Positions 53,297 to 63,275 of a stretch of 64,000 bases of DNA are shown here, piece by piece (position 1 is the stretch's first letter; the number at the start of each line of letters is the position of its first letter). The translations under genes and the position numbers were made by a program. The notes beneath the pieces were generated by a model. The model saw only the letters and a program-made list of their open reading frames with translations, ran no database searches and was not told the origin of the DNA. The DNA comes from Batillaria attramentaria. Taxonomy: Eukaryota > Mollusca > Gastropoda > Batillariidae. Location of the stretch: NCBI GenBank assembly GCA_018292915.2, contig JACVVK020000142.1, forward strand, positions 260,001 through 324,000, in the 5' to 3' direction.

Positions 53297-53496
53297 GTTA
53301 TGCTCACAGTTCGTTCTGAGCTGTGTTCGGGTATCTATCATCACACCAGTTAAACACCTGGACAGTGACAGCGTCGTTTAATGCTCGCGCAAAGTGTGAA
53401 AAAAAAACCACATTATATCGCATTAAGAGCTGTACTAATCATCCAGATGGAGTGTTTCGAGCGTACAGGCGCACTCAGTCACGAGTGAAGCTGTCC
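53297..53496 (-). repeat. R230 dispersed repeat, copy D
   Basis: Reverse-strand copy: ATGCTCACAGTTCGTTCTGA, ACACCTGGACAGTGACAGCG, CGCATTAAGAGCTGTACTAA and GAGTGTTTCGAGCGTACAGG. It lacks the central GGCTCAGTGCC block, so an internal deletion is likely. It lies 25 bp after a TTAA-family copy. Confidence 0.8.
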
Positions 53497-53499
53497 CAA

Positions 53500-54340
53500 A
53501 ATCGACATAAGCTGGCGTAGCAAAGGTGGAATTAGCCCGTTTAATAAAATTGCGCAGCGGGACAGAAATGAAAAGTCAGTTATGCGGGCAGGCGACAGCG
53601 GGGATGGACGAGGCCTTGTGTGACGAGGGAACACCGAGAGACGAAAAGGCAAGAAGTTTCTCTTAGCCGGACCCCCCAGCGCCAGACGGCCACCAGAGGG
53701 CGCCGTGTTTGAAGACGTCGCTGCGAGTCGCCAGTGGCCGACTTTGAAAATCTGTCCCGCTATCCCCATAAAGTGGATGGCGGTCTCTGCGGCACAATGG
53801 TGCCGATTGTGACCGGTGTTTGATAAGTGTCGTAAAGCAGGGACCGGGGTGTGTTGACACCCTCGTCGAGCTTCGCCTGGCCTTCGGACCACGGCTACCG
53901 GCCGGCGCCGCTCGGATCTGGAAACAGCCCCCAATCGGTTGGGCGCGGCATTCCCCGTCTGTCTCTATTCTCCGGGGACGCAGTCTGTGTCATCCTGCTC
54001 ATAGCCCCTGAGGAGAAGGGGGCGCAAGAATCTGCTGCCTAGCTAAAGGGTCTTCACACGCTACGATTCTGCAGGTGTATCAGTGGCGAAATGCCCTATG
54101 AGCCAATGAAATCCGCTTGTAGCAGGCACTCCCCGCAGACGCCGCCGTGACGACAGTGAATAAGTACGGTCCTGTTTTTTCCTCGCCGCCACACCAGCAA
54201 GTCGCCGGCTGACCATGCTTTGTGTATTGGAGCCCCGGGCCGGCGGTGCAGCTGGTAGGCAAAGTGTGTTGCAACGTATGATCGCAATCCCCGCGCAATA
54301 CACAAGCGGGTGCCTCTTAAGCACTCTACGTGTGACAAGG
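53500..54340. other. Moderately CpG-rich non-coding stretch
   Basis: CpG-rich DNA at 53560-54000 carries open frames in several phases, none with motifs or clear splice sites. No gene is claimed. Confidence 0.3.
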
Positions 54341-54349
54341 CCTTTACAA

Positions 54350-54516
54350 CAGGTTTAGGGTGGGTGCTTGATGCATTAACGTTCTTTTCATCACATATGG
54401 GTGATATCAAAGACGGGGCAAAAGGCCATCACAAATATTTGGCCCCAGCCGGGATTCGAACTCACGACCCGAGCACTGGAATTCCAACGCTCTACCATTC
54501 GGCCATCCCGGTTCCC
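54350..54516 (-). mobile_element. tRNA-derived SINE, weak TSD
   Basis: Reverse-strand head (GGGATTCGAACTCACGACCC; CTCTACCATTCGGCCATCCC), body and a diverged tail (GTGGGTGCTTGATGCATTAA). TTACAA flanks it at 54344-54349 and 54517-54522. Confidence 0.85.
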
Positions 54517-54650
54517 TTACAAGTTCAAGCCGGTGTCCTCGCGGCACATACGCATTCGTTACTTCAGTTCCAGCTTGGGTGAGAAGGAGGAAGATAGTGG
54601 GACAGGACGTTACAAAGTTATGGGGACGTCTGTGAACACTTCCGGACGGC

Positions 54651-54724
54651 CGGCGTGGTCTGGCCGGTTGATCCGAGCATGACTGTCGCATTTTGTGCGA
54701 AGGTGTCTGAGTTCGACCAGTACC
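54651..54724 (+). mobile_element. tRNA-like sequence
   Basis: GGCGTGGTCTGGCCGGTTGA (A box-like), GCATGACTGTCGCATTTTGT (anticodon arm) and GGTGTCTGAGTTCGACCAGT (B box-like). It could be a tRNA pseudogene or the head of another SINE. Confidence 0.4.
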
Positions 54725-55520
54725 TGTACCCAAGGCAGGTGTGTTTTATTTTTAAATGTTGCTTACCCCAAAACGTTGGCTGTTTCTTTTGGCAGTTTGA
54801 AATGAGCCTGATTGTGTAACTTGTCCATCGCAGTCAAGGATAATTCAAATGTATCCGACCTGTCAGTCATTCTTAATTGAATAGTGTGCAGCTGGACTCT
54901 TTAGGACTCTGTCCCTTTCTCCCGTAAGCTGACCCCCAGGGCCGCCTCCACTGTGACTTTTCTGGGGTTCGGTTACGTTAAACTCCGCCTAACCAAACAT
55001 CCAGGAGTTAAGCAGACGAACATAACGGATTGCTCCTCTTAAACACATTATGGTCAGTGGTAATGCTGTACGGGATTCACGGAACAGTCTGTTCTGTCGG
55101 TCTCCGATACACGAAATCAATTCTTGACGAACATGTAGAAAACGGACGCTCCGTGACCGCAGAGTAAGTGACAGCGTGCCCCTCTACACACTGGGATCGC
55201 GAGAATGCAGTCTGTCTGTCTTGGATTTGAGACCTCAGACAATTGCTCCGGCGCTAACTCCGTTGGCAAACTCCGCCCATTGTTCCCCGGCGTTCTTCCC
55301 CAGCACCCCCCCCCCCTTACCCCCGGCAGGAGGGGAATATTGTGAAAATATTCATCCCATCGCAACCGATTGTGAAATTGTGTTCCCGCCGCAACAGCCT
55401 AATTCAAACAAACGCCGCCAGTGCGACGCTCACTTTGCGGGCTGGTGTGAAATTCCCCTTGTCGACTCTGCCAAATGTCTTGAGATTTCACGTCAGTCGT
55501 GGGCCGACAGGCTGTCCTCT
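54725..55520. other. Non-coding stretch with C-run
   Basis: C-run at 55306-55316. No supported gene. Confidence 0.4.
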
Positions 55521-55690
55521 TGGGGGGGGGGGGGGGAGTTAGGATGGCTGGGCTGGTACAGCTGTCAGTGCTCGGGTCTTGAGTTTGAATCCCGGCCAAA
55601 ACTGTGTGCTGACTTTTGCCTCGTTGACCTATGTCCAGTCTATGATATATATACTTATTTGGTGGAAAAGGACGTTAAGTCCACCCCCCC
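55521..55690 (+). mobile_element. Degenerate SINE
   Basis: GGATGGCTGGGCTGGTACAG, CTCGGGTCTTGAGTTTGAAT, CCCGGCCAAAACTGTGTGCT and TTGGTGGAAAAGGACGTTAA follow the main SINE order with many changes, including ATATATATAC in the middle. It starts after a G-run of 16. Confidence 0.75.
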
Positions 55691-55856
55691 CCAAAAAAAA
55701 AAAAAACAACCCAAAAAAACCAACGAAACACAGACAATAACAACAACAACAACAAACAAACAAAAACAATCAGCTGTCTCAATGGTTACGCAATTGTGCG
55801 AATGTGCCCTTCGCCGGTTTGAGGAAGAGAGGATTATCGTGTATTCTCAAGCAAAA

Positions 55857-55857
55857 T

Positions 55858-55920
<63 letters not shown>
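55857..55920. repeat. (CA)n microsatellite
   Basis: About 31 CA units. Confidence 0.97.
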
Positions 55921-55921
<1 letters not shown>

Positions 55922-57385
55922 CAAACCCCTAGCACACAATCACAGGAATTCCATGTTTGGGAGGGACCCAGGGTTCAGGTGGTTCACGACAGGTGAGCTG
56001 TTAGCGGATGATTGAAAGATCAGAACTTTCCACTTCTCTCTCGACCACAAGCATGAAGACGGGCATGGTACTGATGTTAGGAGGAATTTGAGCAATCTGT
56101 ACTCGCTAGTGTCTGACTGGTTTAGTGTCGTTTTGGTTGCCTACATTGTTTTTTTCGTTTTATTTGTTTTCTCCGCTTTTGCGTCTGTGGGTTTTATAAA
56201 CTGTTTTGTTGCTGTTGCTGTTTAGCAATTACTGACGACAATTCCTTATCTTAAGTCACTGGACTGGAAATGATACACTAGTTTTTGTTTGTTTTGGTGT
56301 TTTGGTTCAGTTTTAACTGTTTCATGAAAATGTAGACCAGGAAACCATGTGACCATTTCCCGGCGCCGATTCTTCGTTGTTTGCGGTCTATATCACGCTA
56401 TGTTACTGACTGTATCGTTTTTTTCTTTCCATTCAAGGACGCAGAGAACAACATTTTCACCCCCCCCCCCCCCCCCAGCACCCCTCCCCCTCAAAAAAAA
56501 AAAAAAAAAAAAAAATGGAACGAAAAAGAAACGAAACAAAACCCAGCTCTCCGTTACTTCTAATGTCCGCTGCTGCCTAGCCGCGGTTGTTTTCGTAGAC
56601 ACCATTCTGGATTCTTCCAGAGAGTTAATGCACTTCTGGAGGCGGCGTTGGAGCTTATAAGCAATGCCGACTTTATCTGTCAGTGACAGGGCCCGCCATA
56701 GGCGTGTGTCACGGGGTCGTGCAGGCTGTGAGTGTTAGTCTCCAAATGAGCACGTCCTAAAGAAAGGTTTCATACATCACAGAAATAGACCCGCCACCAC
56801 GGGCTATCAGTGTCAGGGTGTCTGCCTGACTAGCACCCTTATGGTAAGCCGCAGAATGATGAATTGCACCCTTGGAATCGTTCAGATGCATTTCAGCGAG
56901 ACTTGTGAACACGCTGAAAACGTCAGCGCCGCTGAAATAAAATTGGGTGTCGGTTTCAAAGGTATAAAACACGTAAGTACCAATTACGTAGATACAGGAA
57001 TCTACGTCATGGTCACCTTTGCCCCGCTGTCGTCTTCATCAACGTTTCTATCATTCCCGTAGGCTTCCGCGCGCTGTAATTATTTAGTTTTGTGGTTTCT
57101 GACTTAACACTTGATGCTGGAGATTGTTCAGTCTAGCAGTTCACGGGGAGTTCTGAACTCAGCTCGTGTAGCCGGGCCCTAATAAATCATGCTTTACAGA
57201 GGACCGCACATATACTGGTGACGTCTACACCACTTGTTAAAAATTACGACGTCAGACAGTAAGTGTATGTCTTTTTTATGCTGCCATATAATATTTCGTC
57301 CATGTCGAAGAACAGACACATCTGTTCTAACAAAGGCTTAAATGGGCAAATTCCATCTTTGCTAAGTTAACCCGCCATGTTTCTT
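55922..57385. other. Non-coding stretch with homopolymer runs
   Basis: C-run 56460-56476 and A-run 56493-56515. The 71-73 codon frames at 56757-57062 lack motifs. Confidence 0.4.
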
Positions 57386-57387
57386 AA

Positions 57388-57452
57388 CAGTTTCGTTCGT
57401 GAGTGATCGAGTACCTTCGAAATGGTCTATCTTGATGATTAGTACAGCTCAG
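57388..57452 (+). repeat. R230 dispersed repeat, 5' fragment (copy C)
   Basis: CAGTTTCGTTCGTGAGTGAT, CTTCGAAATGGTCTATCTTG and ATGATTAGTACAGCTC match the 5' third of copies A and B, then homology stops. Confidence 0.7.
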
Positions 57453-57473
57453 GTAACCTTCAGTGCACTCGGC

Positions 57474-58215
57474 AATTTTTCATCTATTTCTGGTTGAATT
57501 TTCTAACTGCAAGCCCTGACTTTCGTTTCAGAAACAACAAAATCACTATTCTATACTGCCAGCGTTCACTGAACATCGCATACAACAAGTATCCGTCATA
57601 GAATACAATCTGAAAATTTCCATCTTTTCAAATTAAATTTCCAAGCCCTGAATTCTGTTTAAGAAACAACACGCACTAATCTCTATTGCTATCGTTTGCT
57701 GAAGACGCACAGCCACTGGGCATCGTAATCTCACGTGAAAACTGCCGTTTGAAATTTTCCGTCTTTCGAAATTAAATTTCCAAACTACAAGCCCTGACAT
57801 CAATTTCAGAAACAACAAATCACTAATCTATATTGCCATCGCTCGCTCAGTGAAGACGCCAAGTATTGCTGTTCCCTGTAGAATTCAGTCTGCATTTTTG
57901 TTTTTAAATCCGAAGGAAGCTTTTATTGCAGTCTGGAGTTTTCCATCTTTTCAATCTAAATTTCCAAACTACAAGCTCTGAATTCAGTTTCAGAAACAAC
58001 AAACCGCCAATCTATATTGCCATCGTTCACTGAAGACGCCACTGACTCGCCATGAATTGTTACTGATTCCCCCGTAAAATACAATCTGCAAATTTTTCAT
58101 CTCTTCAAATTAAAAATCCGAAAATACAAGAAGCCCTGACATCAGTTTCAGAAACAACAGTCACTAATCTATATTGCCATCGTTTGCTGAAAGACGCCAG
58201 TCACCAGGTATTGTA
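57474..58215. repeat. Decayed tandem array, five units of about 126-184 bp
   Basis: Five blocks begin near 57474, 57614, 57750, 57934 and 58089. Each carries, in order, a TTTCCATCTTTTCAAATTAA-like start, CAAGCCCTGA, GTTTCAGAAACAACA, CACTAATCTATATTGCCATC and a GTTCACTGAAGACGCCA-like end. Divergence and indels between units are substantial and no frame is shared. No copy was noticed outside this locus. Confidence 0.88.
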
Positions 58216-58404
58216 ATCGCTCGTAGAACAGAAACCGCTTTGGCGCTTATCTCTTGCTCAAGACGCTCTTAGAATTCTCCTCTAATCTGTCTAGTCAGGC
58301 AGAAGAACAAGCACTCAAGTGACCCACGTCGCCGAACTCATCCCGCTTGGAATAGTTCAGCAGGCAATCTCTGTCGTCATCGCGTGCGGAATCTTCAAGT
58401 GTCT

Positions 58405-58613
58405 TTAAAGATCTAGGCTCCAAACCAAAAGCTTTCCGAAGTGTGAACAAATTTTACAGAGTCGACCGTGCAAGCACAGTCAACTCTGTCACAGTTGCAG
58501 AGATCACACAGTGTCCAGAAACCGCGACAAAACTGTGCCGAAAAACTGCCCCCCACTTCAGTCGGCGTCCGTCCACGCTTCGGAAAGCGTTTTGTTGGGA
58601 GCTTAGATCTTTC
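58405..58613. mobile_element. TTAA-flanked foldback-family element, short copy 3 with both TIRs
   Basis: The left end TTAAAGATCTAGGCTCC...AAAGCTTTCCGAAG (58405-58441) is inverted at the right end, CTTCGGAAAGCGTTTTGTTG then GGAGCTTAGATCTTT (about 58579-58613). An internal hairpin at 58456-58489 (ACAGAGTCGACCGTGC / GCACAGTCAACTCTGT) matches the other copies. All three copies read T-TTAAAG or C-TTAAAG at this end, suggesting TTAA target preference. Confidence 0.8.
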
Positions 58614-58734
58614 AACCTCTATGTACGTAGCGATGTTGAAATGGAAAACTTGCCGCTTTCGAAGCTGTTTGTCAGATAGGTGGGTGTTTCATTTTGGACA
58701 TCGCAACCGTTTTCGTGGACTTTGTGGCTTCTTC

Positions 58735-59060
58735 TTCTTCTTCTGCGTTCCCTGTTCTGGACTCCGCCTCAGATGATTAGGTTTGTGGTCTTTATATAAG
58801 CAGTGGTCTTCAAGAGGTCTGTTTTGCTGCCCCAGAGTTTCTCTGCCAGTGTGGCTCCGTTTGGCCAGTGTTGTGTCCTTGCTTCTTTGAAGAGGGGGCA
58901 GGACTGCAGAATGTGTTCCGGGGTTTGAGGGGCTGTTCCGCACGGACAGTCTGGTGAGTGTGACAGCCCAAGGCGGCACAGGTAGGCACGCAGTCTGCAG
59001 CGTCCAGTTCGTAGTCTGAAGATGGTGGTCTGTTCATATGTGGCTTCTAAAGACGAGAAA
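58735..59060 (-). mobile_element. LINE C-terminal fragment
   Basis: The minus strand encodes EQTTIFRLRTGRCRLRAYLC, then RLGLSHSPDCPCGTAPQTPE, HILQSCPLFKEARTQHWPNG and ATLAEKLWGSKTDLLKTTAY before stopping. This is the Cys-Pro-Cys-Gly zinc-like C-terminus of RNase H-bearing non-LTR elements, with the frame intact over about 100 codons. Confidence 0.85.
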
Positions 59061-59099
59061 GACGAGAAAGTAGAGAAAGACGACTTTCTTTGAGCCTAC

Positions 59100-59235
59100 G
59101 GTCCATTCCTGAACAGACTGGGACTAGACAAAGCTTCTAAAAATAGCCACCAATCAGCGCCGTCTACCTGGTTCTCAGTTCGCAATCATTGAAGTAACGT
59201 CGTTCGCTCAGTACGCGGTACGCTTCGAGAACAAC
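59100..59235 (+). mobile_element. LINE-derived fragment, opposite orientation
   Basis: CTAAAAATAGCCACCAATCAGCGC (59137-59160) and AACGTCGTTCGCTCAGTACG, CGGTACGCTTCGAGAACAAC match, reversed, the 15430-15500 segment of the LINE fragment at 15164. It abuts the reverse-oriented fragment at 58735. Confidence 0.5.
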
Positions 59236-59243
59236 AGAGAGAA

Positions 59244-59412
59244 GGTGGGTGGGTGTTTGGGAGTTTAACGTCCTTTTGCACCACGGATGGGTGATACCAA
59301 AGACGGGGCAACGAGAAAAAGTCCAGCACAAATATTTGGCCCCAGCCGGGATTCGAACTCACGATCCTAGCATTGAAAGTCCAACGCTCCACCATTCGGC
59401 TGTCCCGGCTCC

Positions 59413-59413
<1 letters not shown>
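59244..59413 (-). mobile_element. tRNA-derived SINE adjoining (GA)n
   Basis: Reverse-strand complete copy: tail, body, B box complement (GGGATTCGAACTCACGATCC), A box complement (CTCCACCATTCGGCTGTCCC). GAGAGA precedes it and a long GA run follows at 59415. Confidence 0.92.
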
Positions 59414-59414
<1 letters not shown>

Positions 59415-59472
<58 letters not shown>

Positions 59473-59600
59473 TGTGTGTGTGGGGGGGGGGGGAGTGGAA
59501 CTGTTGTTCAGTGTGCCTGATTGTATCCCCTCCTCCCCCCCCCCCCCAAAAAAAAAAAAAAAAAAGGGGGGGTGGGGGGGGGGAGAGGGAGATTGCAGGG
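59415..59600. repeat. (GA)n, (TG)n, poly-G, poly-C, poly-A, poly-G mosaic
   Basis: GA block to 59469, TG, G-run 59481-59492, unique 43 bp, C-run, A-run about 59549-59565 and G-rich to 59590. Frames in both strands are compositional. Confidence 0.95.
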
Positions 59601-59793
59601 AGGGAGGAGGTGGCGCTGTTGTTCTGTGTGTGTGATTGGGAGGTTGTTTCACGCGACAGGGAGAGGTTTGAACCTAGGGTTGATGGTAAACACAGGGCCT
59701 GCACAGAATCTGCCTTCTCAAACAGCGACGGCCATTAGCACCTGGGTGACGGGCGGATGGCTCGTGTCCCACACGAGGACAGACTGGTCTGAC

Positions 59794-59903
<110 letters not shown>

Positions 59904-60053
59904 ATAACAGATGAAGCATACATAAGGACTTCTTTCCGACTTGATAGTCTGTTTTGCCTTCTTATGCTGATTTATGAACATTCTCATGAAAGCATGGATT
60001 TCCAGCTTGCTACATTTGTTAGTCGATTGAAACAATGCTTTGCAATTTCACTG

Positions 60054-60170
<117 letters not shown>

Positions 60171-60171
60171 C

Positions 60172-60555
60172 ACCCAACCCCCCCAAACCAAACTGACCTA
60201 ACGGCCTAAGACACAATCAGTTTTTGGGGACCTCCAAGTGGCTTGATGCCCGCCCGAAACAAACAAGGCACTTAGCCTTGTTTTAACAGCAATCCACTGG
60301 AGGACTAACATGTTTATGGTACCTCTTTATTGACCCTGCTTTCTCCTGCTAAGATTTGCAGTCAACGGTAATTGCACTCACTTTGTGCCGGGACCCTCTC
60401 GAGCAGCGCGGCCTTTATTGCCGTGCTGTAAAGCAGAAACAAATAATGAACTCTGCCTTCGCTGGTGATGGACTTCCCGGCCAGAAGTGCTTTGCACAGG
60501 TTGGGGCGCGCGAAGTTTCTTTGTGCGAGCAAGTTCGGGTCCTGTTCTTGCTGCA
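60172..60555. other. Non-coding stretch without recognised features
   Basis: No gene or repeat family recognised. Confidence 0.4.
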
Positions 60556-60569
60556 GGGTGGAGAAGGGT

Positions 60570-60741
60570 GGGTGGGGGTGGGTGTTTGGGGGTTGAACGT
60601 CCTTTTCCACCACATAAGGTGATATCAAAGACGGGGCAACGATGAAAAAGCCAGCACAAATATTTGGCCCCAGCCGGGATCGAACTCACGACCCGAGCAT
60701 TATACGTCAAACGCTCTACCATTCGACCACCCCGGCTCCCC
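60570..60741 (-). mobile_element. tRNA-derived SINE with 14-bp TSD (one mismatch)
   Basis: Reverse-strand full copy. The flanks GGGTGGAGAAGGGT (60556-60569) and GGGCGGAGAAGGGT (60742-60755) differ at one base. Confidence 0.93.
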
Positions 60742-60784
60742 GGGCGGAGAAGGGTTTGGGGAGGGGGTGAAGCTGCAGTAGTTT

Positions 60785-60960
60785 GATGTCACAGTCTGTC
60801 TGTCTCTCTGATGGTCTCTGTCTGTCTGTTTCTCTGATGACCTCTGTCTGTCTGTCTGCCTGTCTCTGTCTGTGTCTCTCTCTCTGTCCGTTCGTCTTTC
60901 CATTCGTGGCTATCTTCCTCTACCTGCCTGTCTGTCCGTCTGTCTGTCTCTCTGTTGTTT
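60785..60960. repeat. Degenerate (TGTC)n/(TC)n region
   Basis: Many CTGTCTGT blocks with interruptions. Open frames here are compositional. Confidence 0.85.
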
Positions 60961-61259
60961 TCTGGATTGCTGTCGTAATTTTTTTGCGCTTTGTTATTTT
61001 TCAGCTGCAGCAACAGGCAGTTGACCTTCGTGTCTCTCCGTTTTTAGCTGAAGAATCGTTGTCATTGTCATTGTCTTCCACTTAGAATCGTTATCATCAT
61101 TGTCATTCCCTACCACTTAGAACAAGAAAATAGTTGGAAAATACGTGCAGGAAAAATCTTGTGGGATGAAATTTACAAATCCGGCCTGCTGAGAAACAGT
61201 AATTGTAAGAATCCGATAACGTTAATACCATGATTCGCGTAAACGTCACAGGATGATGA

Positions 61260-61566
61260 GCTATATAAGCAGGGGACCAACTGGACTGGAGTGGCAAGAA
61301 TAGCCCAGAACAGAGTGCGATGGCGAAGGGTTGTCGATGGCCTATGCTCCACTTGGAGTGGGTGTTTGGGAGTTTAACGTCCTTTTCCACCACGTAAGGG
61401 CGATATCAAAGACGGGGTAACGAGAAAAAGACCAGCACAAATATTTGGCCCCAGCCGGGATTCGAACTCACGACACGAGCATTGAGAGTCCAACACTCTA
61501 CCATTCGGCCACCTCGGCTCCCCCGCTCCACTTGGAGCCAGGGGCCTAAGTAAGTAAGTAAGTAAG
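61260..61566 (+). mobile_element. LINE C-terminal fragment split by a SINE
   Basis: 61260-61358 encodes KQGTNWTGVARIAQNRVRWR and RVVDGLCSTW, then is interrupted by the SINE at 61359-61524. It resumes at 61525 with the duplicated GCTCCACTTGGAG, then CAGGGGCC and a (TAAG)n tail at about 61546-61566. The same C-terminal peptide class appears at 62702-63275. Confidence 0.85.
61359..61524 (-). mobile_element. tRNA-derived SINE with perfect 13-bp TSD, inside a LINE
   Basis: A reverse-strand complete copy. GCTCCACTTGGAG at 61346-61358 repeats exactly at 61525-61537 and belongs to the interrupted LINE, so order of insertion is certain: LINE first, SINE second. Confidence 0.97.
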
Positions 61567-61569
61567 TCA

Positions 61570-61815
61570 CAGGCCGAGTATGGGCAGACATCGTTTGTAG
61601 TGAGAAACTACGTGGTTAGAGAGAGAGAGGACCTTTAATCCACGTTCCATTCCTCCTCGTGGCAACGTGAAGTGGGGGCCATTTTGAACGGGACCCTCGT
61701 AGGGGATAGTAATCGGTTTTCAATTGTTATTGAGCGCGGTAAATTACTGAACATTTATTTCGGGCTGATAACAAGAGGGGACTGGAATCCTTCCCATTCA
61801 CTAACACTGAGCAGC
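61570..61815. other. Non-coding stretch without recognised features
   Basis: Short (GA)n at 61617-61628. Nothing else recognised. Confidence 0.4.
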
Positions 61816-61818
61816 CCG

Positions 61819-61820
<2 letters not shown>

Positions 61821-61885
<65 letters not shown>
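61821..61885. repeat. (GT)n microsatellite
   Basis: About 32 GT units, followed by a G-run at 61891-61903. Confidence 0.98.
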
Positions 61886-61886
<1 letters not shown>

Positions 61887-62253
61887 CGAGGAGGGGGGGG
61901 GGGGGCAGGCGTAAACGTTTGTAGGCCTTGGTTTGTGCAGCATGGCAGGTGATTATACATGTATACACATTGCAAGGGGTTCAGAGCGAAGGGAAGTATT
62001 TAAAAACTTACCTGTCAACTATCCCTGTTCAAAATATTCTCGTTTTTATTGTTTTCTCGTTTATATAATTTTAGATTGATTTTAAACAGTTTCTGTGCAA
62101 TGTTCACGTTCCTTGACCTCTGCGTCGTCTCAGTACAGCTCAGTCGTCATAGCAAACAAACAAACACGAAACGAACAAAAAATATACCTAAAACAAAAAG
62201 CCAACCAAAACAAAAAACTTTAGTGCCTAACGTAAGATAAATAAAATAAAATA

Positions 62254-62279
62254 TTTGACTTGACTTGACTTGACTTGAT
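62254..62279. repeat. (TTGAC)n short tandem repeat
   Basis: About five TTGAC units after an AT-rich run (ATAAATAAAATAAAATA). This could be the 3' tail of a degraded retroposon. Confidence 0.8.
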
Positions 62280-62701
62280 AAAACTAGAGTTTTAACTTGC
62301 TTTCAGTTCAGTGGAGGACGGCCACCGAATGAAACTAGGGCACTTCGTGAGTGTTTTATGCTGCACGTGGTAAACGAGAAGCAGCGATGTTTGACCACGC
62401 ACCGTGCCCTATCGCAGAGTTTTCACTTGCAACGTTTTGATGAGCCAGCAAATCTTTAAACCCCTATGACCACAGATCGATATAATCAGAAGGAAGTAGA
62501 AGAAGAAAAAAAAAATCAAGGCTGTGCCGCCACTGAGATCACTCCTTCCTTTTGAAGTCAGCGACTTGTGTACACGTTCATTGAGAGGTGAAAAAAATGA
62601 GGTGAAAAAAATGAACCGTAAAGATATGAAAGGTTAACACAATTCCTACCAAGTAAGTCTGGGGTTGTGCACAAGTGGCCTCACTTAAACTAACTTACGT
62701 A

Positions 62702-63275
62702 CTTACTTGGCACCATGGCTCCAAGTCGAGCATAGGCCATCGACGACCCTTTGCCATCGCAGTCTGTTCTGGGCTGTTCTTGCTACTCCAGTCATCATCA
62801 TTAGCTTGCTTTACGTCCTATGGCTTTTAGCCCTGAAGGACAAGTTGTTCCTGGCATGTGTCTTTGGCTGCTTGGCTGGGCGAGTGTCTTTGGGGTGGAT
62901 GAGGGCTGTTTTGCTTTGCTTTGGGCCACTCCAGTCCAGTTGGTCCCCTGCTTATATAGCTCTGCCTCAGTGTCCCGCCTCCAGCTGTTGCGAGGCCGGC
63001 CTCTCTTCGTTTTCCCCTGCGGGTTCCATGTCAGGGCTTGGCGTGTGGTGCTGGATGCTGGCTTCCGGAGGGTGTGTCCAGTCCAGCCCCACTTCCTCCG
63101 CAGGATCTGCTTGGCCAGTGGTTCCTGTCCCGCTCGCTCCCATAGCTCTTCGTTTCGGATCTTCGCTGGCCATCGGATGTTGAAGATGCGCCTCAGACAG
63201 GTGTTGAAAAATGTCTGGATCTTCTGCTGCATCGTCTTCGTTGTCCTCCATGTGGCCTCACTTATAGAAATCATA
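62702..63275 (-). mobile_element. LINE C-terminal region with nested insertion
   Basis: The minus strand encodes TMQQKIQTFFNTCLRRIFNI, RWPAKIRNEELWERAGQEPL, AKQILRRKWGWTGHTLRKPA, SSTTRQALTWNPQGKTKRGR, PRNSWRRDTEAELYKQGTNW and TGVA, the conserved region after the reverse transcriptase in a LINE type frequent in molluscs. A 140-bp insertion (62792-62932) interrupts it, after which the remaining residues (QNRLRWQRVVDGLCSTW-like) lie at 62720-62790. The 3' end has (TAAG)n-like sequence on the minus strand (ACTTACGTACTTACTTGG). Confidence 0.88.
62792..62932 (-). mobile_element. Short dispersed element, copy 2, nested in a LINE
   Basis: The insertion runs from CATCATCATTAGCTTGCTTT to TTTGCTTTGGGCC. 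ACTCCAGT is found on both sides (about 62784-62791 and 62933-62940), a target duplication within the LINE. A close copy lies at 14897-15035. Confidence 0.82.
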
